Shown here in pieces: positions 1 through 5,130 of a stretch of 5,130 nucleotides of DNA. How positions within the stretch are numbered: the first letter of the stretch is position 1; every line of letters begins with the position of its first letter. The notes beneath the pieces are model-generated. The model was not told the DNA's origin. It was given only the letters and a program-made list of their open reading frames with translations, and ran no database searches. A program made the translations under genes and the position numbers. Source of the stretch: Actinoplanes liguriensis (GTDB lineage Bacteria; Actinomycetota; Actinomycetes; Mycobacteriales; Micromonosporaceae); the NCBI GenBank assembly GCA_000715855.1, contig KL571298.1, forward strand, positions 8,154 through 13,283, written 5' to 3'.

Positions 1-923
1 CCGGTGTCGGTGACGAACCAGCCGGTCCAGGTGGCCAGGTAGAAGATGATGCTCAGGACGAAGCTGAGGACCAGGTAGCCGAAGTCGCCGAGGATGCCGG
101 CGACGAACGGGCCGCGGACCCGGGCCGAGCGGCGGGCCTGCCAGCGCCAGGCGATCACCAGGCCGGCGAAGAACGGCGCGAAGAACAGCGCGCTCCACTT
201 CACGCCGCAGGCCAGGCCGAAGAACACACCGCTGGCGAGCAGCCACCACGGCACGATCCGCGGGATCTTGTGGGTGGCCGCCGGGTCGAAGCCCTTGGCC
301 AGCTCGTCCTTCCAGCGGCGCCGGTAGTGGTCCCGGTCGAGCACCATGCAGGCGAATGTGAGCAGCACGAAGAGCCCGAGGAAGATGTCCAGCAGCGCGG
401 TGCGGGAGAGCACCAGCTGGAAACCGTCCAGCGTCATCAGCAGCCCGGCCATCCCGGCGAGGACCGTGGAGCGGAACATCCGGTAGGCGACCCGGATCAG
501 GATGAAGATCATCAGCGTGCCGGCGATCGCGGCGGTGAAGCGCCAGCCGAGCTCACGGTTGCCGAAGATCTGCTCGCCCAGGGCGATCAGCCATTTGCCC
601 AGCGGGGGATGCACCACGTACGCCGGGCCGTTGGTCTTCTCGTCCCATTCGACCCCGTGCTGGAGCATGTCCCACGCGTCGGTCGGGTAGTACACCTCGT
701 CGAAGATGTACCCCTTGGGCTTGTCCACCCCGGCCAGGCGCAGGATCCCGGCGGCCACCGTGATCACCACGGTGACCAGCCAGGACCAGGGTTCGAGCCG
801 GTTGTCCAGCGTCGACAGGCGCCGCCGGACGAGTTCGGGCACCGCTCGCACGCCCCGGGACGACTCCGCCCCGGCGGGGGAGTCCGCGGTGGGCAGGTCT
901 GTCTCCGCTGTCGCCGTCGTCAC
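1..923 (-). CDS. pmt: Protein O-mannosyltransferase (GT39/PMT family), N-terminal 307 codons, C-terminus outside window
   Basis: Integral membrane glycosyltransferase expected to move mannose from polyprenyl-phosphate-mannose to Ser/Thr of proteins crossing the membrane (known for M. tuberculosis Rv1002c). Translating the minus strand from GTG at 923 gives an open frame to the window edge. After a cytosolic N-tail of about 45 residues comes a first helix (about 46-66), then the family's Asp-Glu pair in the first outer loop (FDEVYYPTDAW, D75/E76). HPPLGKW follows (105-111), then R129 at the start of the next helix, LLDIFLG (177-183), and further hydrophobic segments near 130-149, 155-195, 226-260 and 283-300. 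The family is about 500 residues, so roughly 40% is missing beyond position 1. GTG 923 is the only sensible start: no in-frame start lies just upstream, there is no Shine-Dalgarno, and TACGAT lies 6 nt before it, suggesting a leaderless message. The gene is divergent from rsmI across 60 bp. The family assignment is firm; the lipid donor is inferred from relatives. Confidence 0.93.
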   Translation of the reverse strand, partial: MTTATAETDLPTADSPAGAESSRGVRAVPELVRRRLSTLDNRLEPWSWLVTVVITVAAGILRLAGVDKPKGYIFDEVYYPTDAWDMLQHGVEWDEKTNGPAYVVHPPLGKWLIALGEQIFGNRELGWRFTAAIAGTLMIFILIRVAYRMFRSTVLAGMAGLLMTLDGFQLVLSRTALLDIFLGLFVLLTFACMVLDRDHYRRRWKDELAKGFDPAATHKIPRIVPWWLLASGVFFGLACGVKWSALFFAPFFAGLVIAWRWQARRSARVRGPFVAGILGDFGYLVLSFVLSIIFYLATWTGWFVTDT

Positions 924-929
924 CCCGCG

Positions 930-958
930 ATCGTAGGCTGCCGAGCTTTGAACTGAAG
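930..958 (-). promoter_or_regulatory. Candidate leaderless promoter of the mannosyltransferase gene
   Basis: On the minus strand the hexamer TACGAT (935-930) fits the actinobacterial -10 rule TANNNT. It is followed by only six bases (CGCGGG) before the GTG at 923, so transcription would begin at or beside the start codon. The -35 is poor (CTTCAG or TTCAGT, 16-17 bases upstream). There is no purine-rich ribosome binding site. The spacing is seen directly; leaderless initiation is inferred. Confidence 0.45.
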
Positions 959-977
959 CCCGGGCGTGTGATGGACT
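948..977 (+). promoter_or_regulatory. Candidate promoter of rsmI
   Basis: TTGAAC (948-953, four of six to TTGACA), an 18-base spacer and TGGACT (972-977, three of six to TATAAT) place a start near 984, exactly at the GTG of rsmI. The -35 interleaves with the promoter of the divergent mannosyltransferase gene, so the two would compete for polymerase. The -10 is weak and breaks the TANNNT rule, so this is tentative. Confidence 0.25.
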
Positions 978-983
978 TTTCCG

Positions 984-1841
984 GTGTCTCGTGAAGAAGT
1001 AGGAAGTGGCCGCGTAGTCCTGGCCGGCGCCCCGCTGGGCAACATCGGTGACGCGTCGTCCCGGCTGCGGGAGGTGCTCGCCGCCGCGGACGTGATCGCG
1101 GCCGAGGACACCCGCCGGCTGGGCCGCCTGGTCAAGGACCTCGAGGTGACGGTGCGCGGCAAGGTCGTCTCCTACTTCGAGGGCAACGAGGTGTGGCGCA
1201 GTCAGGAGCTGGTGAACGAGCTGGCCGGCGGCGCCATGGTCGTGGTGATCACCGACGGTGGCATGCCCAGCGTCTCCGACCCGGGGTTCCGGCTGGTCCG
1301 GGCCGCGCTGGAGGCCGGCTACCCGGTGACCGCCGCGCCCGGCCCGAGCGCGGTCACCACCGCGTTGGCGCTCTCCGGCCTGCCGAGTGACCGTTTCGTC
1401 TTCGAGGGCTTCCTTCCCCGTACGGGATCGAACCGCCGCTCCCGGTTGAAGGAGCTCGCCAGTGAGCCCCGCACGCTGGTCTTCTTCGAGGCGCCGCACC
1501 GGATCGCCGGAGCGCTGACCGACTTCGCCGCGACGTTCGGGGCGGAGCGGCCGGCCGCGGTCTGCCGGGAGCTGACCAAGACGTATGAGGAGATCCGCCG
1601 CGGCACGCTGGAGGAGCTGGCCGCCTGGGCCGCCGACGGCGAGCCGCGTGGCGAGATCACCCTGGTCGTGGGTGGCGCGCCGGACCGGCCCGCGGAGCGT
1701 CCCGCGGACGAGGAGTTGCGCACGGCGGTGGCGCGGCTCGAGACCGCCGGCGACTCGCGGCGCGATGCCATCCAGGCAATTGCTGATCAGTACGGCCTGA
1801 AGAAGCGCGACGTCTACAACGTCGTGCACAGCGGGCGGTAG
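984..1841 (+). CDS. rsmI: 16S rRNA (cytidine(1402)-2'-O)-methyltransferase RsmI
   Basis: A cytosolic SAM-dependent methyltransferase of the tetrapyrrole-methylase fold. In E. coli it adds the 2'-O-methyl of C1402 in the decoding centre of the 30S subunit, next to RsmH's N4-methyl on the same base. At 285 residues it matches the E. coli protein (286). Motifs in order: [11 protein letters not shown] (13-23), [11 protein letters not shown] (39-49), [13 protein letters not shown] (89-101, the SAM-loop usually written VSDAGTPGISDPG), [17 protein letters not shown] (118-134), FEGFLP (140-145), FFEAPHRI (167-174), [16 protein letters not shown] (194-209) and RGEITLVV (222-229). A charged helical C-terminal tail follows. 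The GTG start is forced: a TGA in frame at 969-971 precedes it, and no other ATG, GTG or TTG lies before the first motif. No Shine-Dalgarno is visible. It is divergent from the mannosyltransferase gene and convergent with the membrane-protein gene after it, so it is probably monocistronic. Confidence 0.96.
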   Translation: MSREEVGSGRVVLAGAPLGNIGDASSRLREVLAAADVIAAEDTRRLGRLVKDLEVTVRGKVVSYFEGNEVWRSQELVNELAGGAMVVVITDGGMPSVSDPGFRLVRAALEAGYPVTAAPGPSAVTTALALSGLPSDRFVFEGFLPRTGSNRRSRLKELASEPRTLVFFEAPHRIAGALTDFAATFGAERPAAVCRELTKTYEEIRRGTLEELAAWAADGEPRGEITLVVGGAPDRPAERPADEELRTAVARLETAGDSRRDAIQAIADQYGLKKRDVYNVVHSGR

Positions 1842-1852
1842 GCGGTGGTCGT

Positions 1853-2809
1853 TCAGTAGGCCGCGATCAGGAAGCCGGCCAGGAGCAGCACGGGGCCGGC
1901 GACGCTGCCCAGCAGCGCCCCGCGACGGGCGCGGGCGGACTCCAGCCGTCGGGCCCCGGTCGCGCCGGCGATGCCGTACCCGCAGATCAGCACCATCAGG
2001 AAGCCCAGCGCCCAGCGCAGATGCATGAGCAGGCCGGCCGTGGCGGTGTAGGCCTGGGCGCTGTCCGGGCCGACCATCCGGGCGCCGGTGATCGCCCCGG
2101 GCTCGCGGGCGGTCCCGGCGACGCCGAGCAGGATCACCCGCCGGACGGTGAAGCTGCCGTCGTCGGTGGCGAACCGCCCGGTGCAGCGCTGGGTGAGGCC
2201 GTCGCCGTGGCAGCGCGTCGTGGTCGCGTACCCCCGATCGCCGTGCCCGACCGCGAGCCAGAACGGCTCGGCGCTGACCCAGGCGAAGAACGCCGCCACG
2301 AAGCCGAGCGTGATCAGCGCGAGCATCGAGGTGACCGGGTTGGCCGCCGGGGGCCGTCGCCGCCGGCCGGGTCGCGGGTCGAGACGCGCCTCGGCGGTGA
2401 TCCGGGCCTCGTCGGTCTCCCAGAACGGCGAGTTCTCCACCCGCTCCAGGCGGTGCGCGGTGGCCGGCGAGGCGTCCTCCGGCAGCGGGGGCAGCGGCCC
2501 GCGCGGCGGTCGCCCGGTGTCCAGCGCGATCGTCGGCCGATCAGGCGCCTCCGGTACGTCGTCGGGCTCCTTCCCGCCCAGCCGGCCCTCCTCGATGATC
2601 ATCAGCTGGTCGGCGGTGGCCAGGTGCTCGGCGGCATCCGTGGCGCCGGCCTCCCGGGCCTGCCCGGCGGCCAGGTCGGCCCACTCCTGCGAGCTCGGCA
2701 GCCGTTCGGTGTCGCCGTGCCACCACGTGGGGTCCGGATCGACCTGAGCCCACGGGTGTCCCGGCGTTTCCGCTGGCTGTTCCCCCTGTTGCGGCGTGTT
2801 TCCGGTCAC
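1853..2809 (-). CDS. Uncharacterised three-helix membrane protein with long disordered N-terminus
   Basis: Not recognised; no function is proposed. From GTG 2809 it has 318 residues. Residues 1-155 are hydrophilic, rich in Pro, Asp, Glu and Ala, with a Trp-rich patch ([16 protein letters not shown], about 18-33) and a basic stretch, PGRRRRPP (147-154), just before helix 1 (about 161-181). The positive-inside rule puts this domain in the cytoplasm. An outer loop of about 75 residues follows with two cysteines (C200 and C209), probably a disulfide, in a CHGDGL...RCTGRF...DGSF pattern seen in small actinobacterial membrane proteins. Helix 2 (about 260-281) and helix 3 (about 298-317) finish the protein two residues from its end. 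A start at TTG 2821 would add four residues, but that codon directly follows an in-frame TAG and sits in the likely -10, so GTG is preferred. The coding bias and helices support a real gene. It is convergent with rsmI and divergent from metG, at the position where M. tuberculosis has the membrane-protein gene Rv1004c; homology between them is untested. Confidence 0.85.
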   Translation of the reverse strand: MTGNTPQQGEQPAETPGHPWAQVDPDPTWWHGDTERLPSSQEWADLAAGQAREAGATDAAEHLATADQLMIIEEGRLGGKEPDDVPEAPDRPTIALDTGRPPRGPLPPLPEDASPATAHRLERVENSPFWETDEARITAEARLDPRPGRRRRPPAANPVTSMLALITLGFVAAFFAWVSAEPFWLAVGHGDRGYATTTRCHGDGLTQRCTGRFATDDGSFTVRRVILLGVAGTAREPGAITGARMVGPDSAQAYTATAGLLMHLRWALGFLMVLICGYGIAGATGARRLESARARRGALLGSVAGPVLLLAGFLIAAY

Positions 2810-2818
2810 CGGCCCAGT

Positions 2819-2849
2819 CAACTACGGCGGTCCGCGTCCGTACCGTCAA
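2819..2849 (-). promoter_or_regulatory. Candidate promoter of the uncharacterised membrane-protein gene
   Basis: The minus strand reads TTGACG (2849-2844, five of six to the -35 consensus). After 17-19 bases the sequence CGTAGTTG (2826-2819) supplies a weak -10 such as GTAGTT or the Streptomyces-like TAGTTG. This would start RNA close to GTG 2809, fitting a leaderless message and arguing against translation from TTG 2821. The -35 is good; the -10 is ambiguous. Confidence 0.35.
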
Positions 2850-2903
2850 TGATGGGGTGTGTCGGGACAAATCGGTCACCAGGCGTGGCCGGCGGCAATC
2901 CGT

Positions 2904-2933
2904 TCGCAGGCCGTCCGGGAGGGTCACTACGCT
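2904..2933 (+). promoter_or_regulatory. Candidate leaderless promoter of metG
   Basis: TTCGCA (2904-2909, four of six), an 18-base spacer and TACGCT (2928-2933, fits TANNNT) end eight bases before the ATG at 2942, so transcription would start at or within two bases of the start codon. The only purine-rich run, GGGAGGG (2917-2923), ends 18 bases before the ATG. That is too far for a Shine-Dalgarno, and it lies inside the promoter spacer. No T-box, S-box or other leader fits in the space available. Confidence 0.45.
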
Positions 2934-2941
2934 TAGGCGTC

Positions 2942-4744
2942 ATGAGTCACGTTCTCGCCGCGGTCGCCTGGCCCTACGCCAACGGCCCGCGCCACATCGG
3001 TCATGTTTCCGGCTTCGGGGTGCCTTCCGACGTTTTCAGCCGGTACATGCGGATGGCCGGCCACGACGTGCTCATGGTCTCGGGCACCGACGAGCACGGC
3101 ACTCCGATCCAGGTCCAGGCGGACGCGGAGGGTGTCACCGCCCGCGAGCTCGCCGACCGGTACAACCGGGTGATCGTGGAGGACCTGCACGGGCTGGGCC
3201 TGACCTACGACCTGTTCACCCGCACCACCACGCGCAACCACTACGCGGTGGTGCAGGAGCTGTTCGAGGGCCTGCACGCGAACGGTTACATCGTGGCCCG
3301 CACCACGCTCGGCGCGATCTCCCCGTCCACCGGCCGCACCCTGCCCGACCGCTACATCGAGGGCACCTGCCCGATCTGCGGTTACGAGAAGGCCCGCGGC
3401 GACCAGTGCGACAACTGCACCAACCAGCTCGACCCCGAGCAGCTGATCAACCCGCGCTCCCGGATCAACGGGGAGACGCCGAAGTTCGTCGAGACCGAGC
3501 ACTTCTTCCTGGACCTGCCGGCCTTCGCCCAGGCGATCGGCACCTGGCTGGACAACCGGGAGAACTGGCGGCCCAACGTCCTGAAGTTCTCCCGCAACCT
3601 GCTCGACGACCTGCAGCCCCGGGCGATCACCCGGGACCTGGAGTGGGGCGTGCCGATCCCGCTGGACGGCTGGCGCGACCGGGCCGACAAGCGGATCTAC
3701 GTCTGGTTCGACGCGGTCATCGGCTACCTGTCGGCGTCGATCGAGTGGGCGCGGCGCACCGGCGACCCGGAGGCGTGGCGCCAGTGGTGGTCGGCCGACG
3801 CGCAGGGCAAGGACGCGTCCGGCTACTACTTCATGGGCAAGGACAACATCGTCTTCCACTCGGTGATCTGGCCGGCGCTGCTGCTCGGCTACTCCGGTGA
3901 GGGCGACAAGGGCGGCCAGGCCGGCTCACTCGGCAAGCTGAACCTGCCCACCGAGGTCGTCTCCAGTGAGTACCTGACGATGGAGGGCAAGAAGTTCTCC
4001 TCGTCCAACCGCGTGGTCATCTACGTGCGGGACTTCCTGGAGCGCTACGACGCCGACGCCCTGCGCTACTTCATCGCCGCGGCCGGGCCGGAGTCCAACG
4101 ACACCGACTTCACCTGGGCGGAGTTCGTCCGGCGCAACAACGACGAGCTGGTCGCCGGCTGGGGCAACCTGGTCAACCGCTCGATCTCGATGGCCGCGAA
4201 GAACTTCGGCGTGATCCCGCCCGCGGTCTCGCTGACGCCGGAGGACGAGGCGCTGCTGGCCGTGGCCCGGAACGGGTTCGCCACGGTCGGCGAGCTGATC
4301 GGCAAGCACCGGCAGAAGGCCGCGATCGGCGAGGCGATGCGCGTGGTCGCCGAGGCCAACAAGTACCTGTCCGAGCAGGCCCCGTGGAAGCTGAAGGCGG
4401 AGGAGGACAAGCCGCGCCAGGGCACCATCCTGGCCGTCGCTCTGCAGGTCGTCAGCGACGCGAACACGCTGCTCACGCCGTTCCTGCCGCACTCCGCGCA
4501 GAAGGTGCACGAGCTGCTCGGCGGCACCGGGGTGCACGCTCCGATGCCGGAGATCGTCGAGGTCGAGGACCTGGACGGTGGCCCGGGCTACCCGGTGCTG
4601 ATGGGCGACTACACGGTCGGCCGGCGCTGGGAGTCGGTGCCGCTGGTGGCCGGCACGCCGCTGAGCGCGCCGAAGCCGGTCTTCCGCAAGCTGGAGCCGT
4701 CCGTGGTCGACGAGGAGCTGGCCCGCCTGGGCGGCGAGTCCTGA
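2942..4744 (+). CDS. metG: Methionyl-tRNA synthetase
   Basis: A cytosolic class I aminoacyl-tRNA synthetase that charges tRNA(Met) and initiator tRNA with methionine using ATP. The 600 residues show the Rossmann fold with HIGH (18-21) and SGTDEHG (47-53). The insertion domain carries one zinc knuckle, C143-X2-C146-X9-C156-X2-C159, the same spacing as E. coli Met[16 protein letters not shown] (253-266) lies in the active-site region. The second ATP signature is EGKKFSSSN (348-356), a KFSSS variant of KMSKS. The helical anticodon-binding domain follows, with [11 protein letters not shown] (406-416) and APWKL (480-484) corresponding to the E. coli anticodon-contact regions. There is no EMAP-II/Trbp111-like dimerisation domain, only a tail of about 55 residues rich in Pro and acidic residues. 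The ATG at 2942 puts HIGH at the usual distance. The frame stays open upstream to 2021, but that is the antisense of the neighbouring gene. A strong terminator follows, so metG is probably a single-gene unit. Confidence 0.98.
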   Translation: MSHVLAAVAWPYANGPRHIGHVSGFGVPSDVFSRYMRMAGHDVLMVSGTDEHGTPIQVQADAEGVTARELADRYNRVIVEDLHGLGLTYDLFTRTTTRNHYAVVQELFEGLHANGYIVARTTLGAISPSTGRTLPDRYIEGTCPICGYEKARGDQCDNCTNQLDPEQLINPRSRINGETPKFVETEHFFLDLPAFAQAIGTWLDNRENWRPNVLKFSRNLLDDLQPRAITRDLEWGVPIPLDGWRDRADKRIYVWFDAVIGYLSASIEWARRTGDPEAWRQWWSADAQGKDASGYYFMGKDNIVFHSVIWPALLLGYSGEGDKGGQAGSLGKLNLPTEVVSSEYLTMEGKKFSSSNRVVIYVRDFLERYDADALRYFIAAAGPESNDTDFTWAEFVRRNNDELVAGWGNLVNRSISMAAKNFGVIPPAVSLTPEDEALLAVARNGFATVGELIGKHRQKAAIGEAMRVVAEANKYLSEQAPWKLKAEEDKPRQGTILAVALQVVSDANTLLTPFLPHSAQKVHELLGGTGVHAPMPEIVEVEDLDGGPGYPVLMGDYTVGRRWESVPLVAGTPLSAPKPVFRKLEPSVVDEELARLGGES

Positions 4745-4761
4745 TCCGCTGATCCGACGAG

Positions 4762-4788
4762 AAGGCCCGGCGTCTGCCGGGCCTTTTT
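4762..4788 (+). terminator. Intrinsic terminator of metG
   Basis: AAGGCCCGGC (4762-4771), loop GTCT and GCCGGGCCTT (4776-4785) form a perfect 10-bp stem that runs into a T tract (4784-4788), 17 bases after the metG stop. The opposite strand lacks a T run after the stem, so it acts on the plus strand only. It separates metG from whatever is transcribed to the right. Confidence 0.93.
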
Positions 4789-4845
4789 GCGTGGTGTGAG
4801 CCTTGTCACGCAGGGCCGGTTGTGGCTTTTAGAGAGAAAGTCTCG

Positions 4846-4880
4846 CGTCGATGTCACTCAGGGCGCCTGAGGCCTCGACG
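4846..4880 (+). other. Nested inverted repeat (hairpin 1)
   Basis: CTCAGGGCGCCTGAG (4857-4871) is a perfect 6-bp stem with a 3-base loop. It is enclosed by CGTCGA (4846-4851) and TCGACG (4875-4880), which are also perfectly complementary, giving a two-part stem with an asymmetric internal loop. The outer right arm overlaps the left arm of hairpin 2, so the two cannot form fully together. It is not a terminator because no T run follows. Confidence 0.5.
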
Positions 4881-4910
4881 TTCGGCGAGATATCGCGTAT
4901 CCGAATGTCG
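4876..4910 (+). other. Long stem-loop (hairpin 2)
   Basis: CGACGTTCGG (4876-4885) pairs with CCGAATGTCG (4901-4910) over 10 bp, including one G-U wobble as RNA. The 15-base loop contains CGAGATATCG, which can fold a short CGA/TCGA-type mini-stem of 3 bp. It is the longest pairing in the region after the metG terminator. Having the wobble on one strand favours an RNA role on the plus strand, but a protein-binding palindrome is also possible. Confidence 0.5.
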
Positions 4911-4925
4911 CTCACGTCGGCAATC

Positions 4926-4941
4926 GCCCTATTTGTAGGGC
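4926..4941 (+). other. Hairpin 3, perfect 6-bp stem with 4-base loop
   Basis: GCCCTA (4926-4931), loop TTTG and TAGGGC (4936-4941). The next bases are TGCAAG, so there is no T tract and no terminator. It is one of a run of compact hairpins in this low-GC stretch. Confidence 0.45.
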
Positions 4942-4950
4942 TGCAAGCGT

Positions 4951-4964
4951 GTGCCAAAGGGCAC
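4951..4964 (+). other. Hairpin 4, perfect 5-bp stem with AAAG loop
   Basis: GTGCC (4951-4955), loop AAAG and GGCAC (4960-4964), lying ten bases after hairpin 3 and four before hairpin 5. A stem this short can occur by chance; it counts mainly as part of the series. Confidence 0.4.
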
Positions 4965-4967
4965 CTC

Positions 4968-4991
4968 GATCAACCGTAAACGGGATTGATC
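4968..4991 (+). promoter_or_regulatory. GATCAA/TTGATC inverted repeat overlapping a -35 element; possible operator or hairpin 5
   Basis: GATCAA (4968-4973) and TTGATC (4986-4991) are perfectly complementary. Inside them CCG (4974-4976), TAAA and CGG (4981-4983) extend the stem, leaving a two-base GA bulge. As DNA it is an inverted repeat with half-site centres 20 bp apart (about two helical turns). Its right half is the candidate -35 and also part of the perfect palindrome TTGATCAA (4986-4993). Both an operator and an RNA hairpin fit. Confidence 0.45.
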
Positions 4992-5014
4992 AAAGGTTCC
5001 TGAAAGGCTAAATT
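4986..5014 (+). promoter_or_regulatory. Candidate sigma-A-like promoter for the downstream gene
   Basis: TTGATC (4986-4991, four of six to TTGACA), exactly 17 bases, then TAAATT (5009-5014, four of six to TATAAT and obeying TANNNT). The predicted start near 5021 leaves a leader of about 110 nt before the window edge. It is the best promoter match in the gene-free region and sits where A+T is highest. Confidence 0.45.
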
Positions 5015-5052
5015 GATCGACGCCACGGGGGAACGTTGGCGTTTCGTCGATC
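5015..5052 (+). other. Inverted repeat GATCGACG/CGTCGATC (hairpin 6)
   Basis: GATCGACG (5015-5022) and CGTCGATC (5045-5052) are perfect complements. Inside, ACGCCA (5020-5025) can instead pair with TGGCGT (5037-5042), or CCA with TGG can extend the outer stem with a 5-base bulge on the right. The apex holds a G-rich loop, CGGGGGAA. The right arm overlaps a second hairpin, CGATC-TGG-GATCG (5048-5060), and the pairing CGATCT (5048-5053) with AGATCG (5073-5078), so several structures exclude one another. Confidence 0.45.
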
Positions 5053-5113
5053 TGGGATCGTTCTGTCGTCCGAGATCGTCCAACTTGTCCTTCATGTGGT
5101 TCTGGTACCCCTC

Positions 5114-5120
5114 GAAGGAG
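5114..5120 (+). promoter_or_regulatory. Probable ribosome binding site of a gene starting just beyond the window
   Basis: GAAGGAG is a strong match to the anti-Shine-Dalgarno and is the only such match in the gene-free region. Ten bases remain to the window edge, so a start codon at about 5131 would be at acceptable spacing. Unlike the three other starts checked here, this gene would have a leader and a Shine-Dalgarno. The downstream gene itself is not visible. Confidence 0.45.
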
Positions 5121-5130
5121 CTGGAACTTC

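Larger units (their letters stand above)
4789..5130 (+). promoter_or_regulatory. Long gene-free, highly structured intergenic region; probable promoter and 5' leader of the next gene
   Basis: No reading frame here has convincing coding character. G+C drops to 49% over 4921-5020, against clearly GC-rich flanking genes. Inverted repeats follow one another almost without gaps: 4846-4880, 4876-4910, 4926-4941, 4951-4964, 4968-4991, 5015-5052 and 5048-5078. A weak promoter-like pair, TTGTCA (4803-4808) and TTTTAG (4827-4832), would put all of them in an RNA leader; a better pair at 4986-5014 would include only the last ones. The GAAGGAG near the edge implies a plus-strand gene just outside. Synteny with M. 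tuberculosis suggests tatD or rpfB as that gene. I looked for the conserved cores of the ydaO/c-di-AMP, TPP, glycine and M-box riboswitches and found none. A non-coding, regulatory nature is likely; its mechanism is unknown. Confidence 0.6.

Noticed and set aside
270..956. A 228-residue plus-strand frame opposite the mannosyltransferase gene
   Set aside because: It is a composition-driven shadow: His/Gln/Gly/Arg-rich with no domain, while the opposite strand encodes clear GT39 motifs.
2819..2821. TTG at 2821 as the start of the membrane-protein gene
   Set aside because: It directly follows an in-frame TAG, lies in the likely -10 element, and the more usual start GTG is only four codons downstream at 2809.
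2021..2941. An open frame extending metG about 920 bases upstream, which would give a 907-residue fusion
   Set aside because: The extension runs antisense through the membrane-protein gene, has low-complexity Arg/Gly/Pro composition, and the normal MetRS N-terminus with HIGH at 18-21 begins at ATG 2942.
2933..3859. A 308-residue minus-strand frame (and others) opposite metG
   Set aside because: They are shadows of the strongly biased metG codons; repetitive Val/Gly/Asp/Leu composition and no motif.
4609..4857. An 82-residue minus-strand frame crossing the metG end and its terminator
   Set aside because: It runs through the metG terminator hairpin, overlaps metG codons and shows no recognisable protein features.
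4986..5078. Possible ydaO-type c-di-AMP riboswitch, suggested by GGGGGAAC at 5027-5034 and a possible rpf gene downstream
   Set aside because: The conserved GCCGAA, GGGGTGAATC-like and GACAGCTAACC-like segments are absent, and the order of stems does not fit.
5094..5130. ATG at 5094 or GTG at 5096 as the start of the next gene inside the window
   Set aside because: Neither has a Shine-Dalgarno or a TANNNT at leaderless distance. The better GAAGGAG at 5114-5120 points to a start after 5130. Too little sequence remains to exclude them fully.

Overview
The window is high-GC actinobacterial chromosome. Its coding regions have strong third-position G/C bias, starts that look leaderless, and an actinobacterial-type protein O-mannosyltransferase next to rsmI. 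The gene order (mannosyltransferase divergent from rsmI, then an uncharacterised membrane protein, then metG) recalls the Mycobacterium tuberculosis Rv1002c-Rv1011 neighbourhood (pmt, rsmI, membrane protein, metS, tatD, rpfB, ksgA, ispE). A 600-residue MetRS without a Trbp111-like tail and the style of the membrane protein suggest a Micromonosporaceae-like organism (Actinoplanes or Micromonospora relatives). That genus-level guess is inference.

Layout. Positions 1-923, minus strand: the N-terminal 307 codons of a GT39 protein O-mannosyltransferase, cut by the left edge. Positions 924-983: a compact 60-bp divergent promoter region. Positions 984-1841, plus strand: rsmI, the 16S rRNA C1402 2'-O-methyltransferase. 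It meets, tail to tail with an 11-bp gap, a minus-strand gene (1853-2809) for a three-helix membrane protein of unknown function with a long disordered N-terminus. Positions 2810-2941: a divergent promoter region. Positions 2942-4744, plus strand: metG, complete, followed by a textbook intrinsic terminator at 4762-4788.

From 4789 to the right edge (about 340 bp) there is no convincing gene. G+C falls to 49% in 4921-5020. The stretch is filled with back-to-back inverted repeats, a cluster of GATC-centred palindromes, a promoter-like TTGATC-N17-TAAATT element, and a GAAGGAG sequence 10 bases from the edge. It looks like the promoter and structured 5' leader of a gene starting just past the window. 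By synteny that gene could be tatD or an rpfB-type resuscitation-promoting factor. No known riboswitch class was recognised in it, and it is the part most worth a second look.

Functionally the genes are housekeeping: translation (rsmI, metG) and envelope or protein glycosylation (pmt). They are mostly separate transcription units (two divergent pairs, one convergent pair), not one operon. No mobile element, CRISPR array, tRNA or rRNA was seen.
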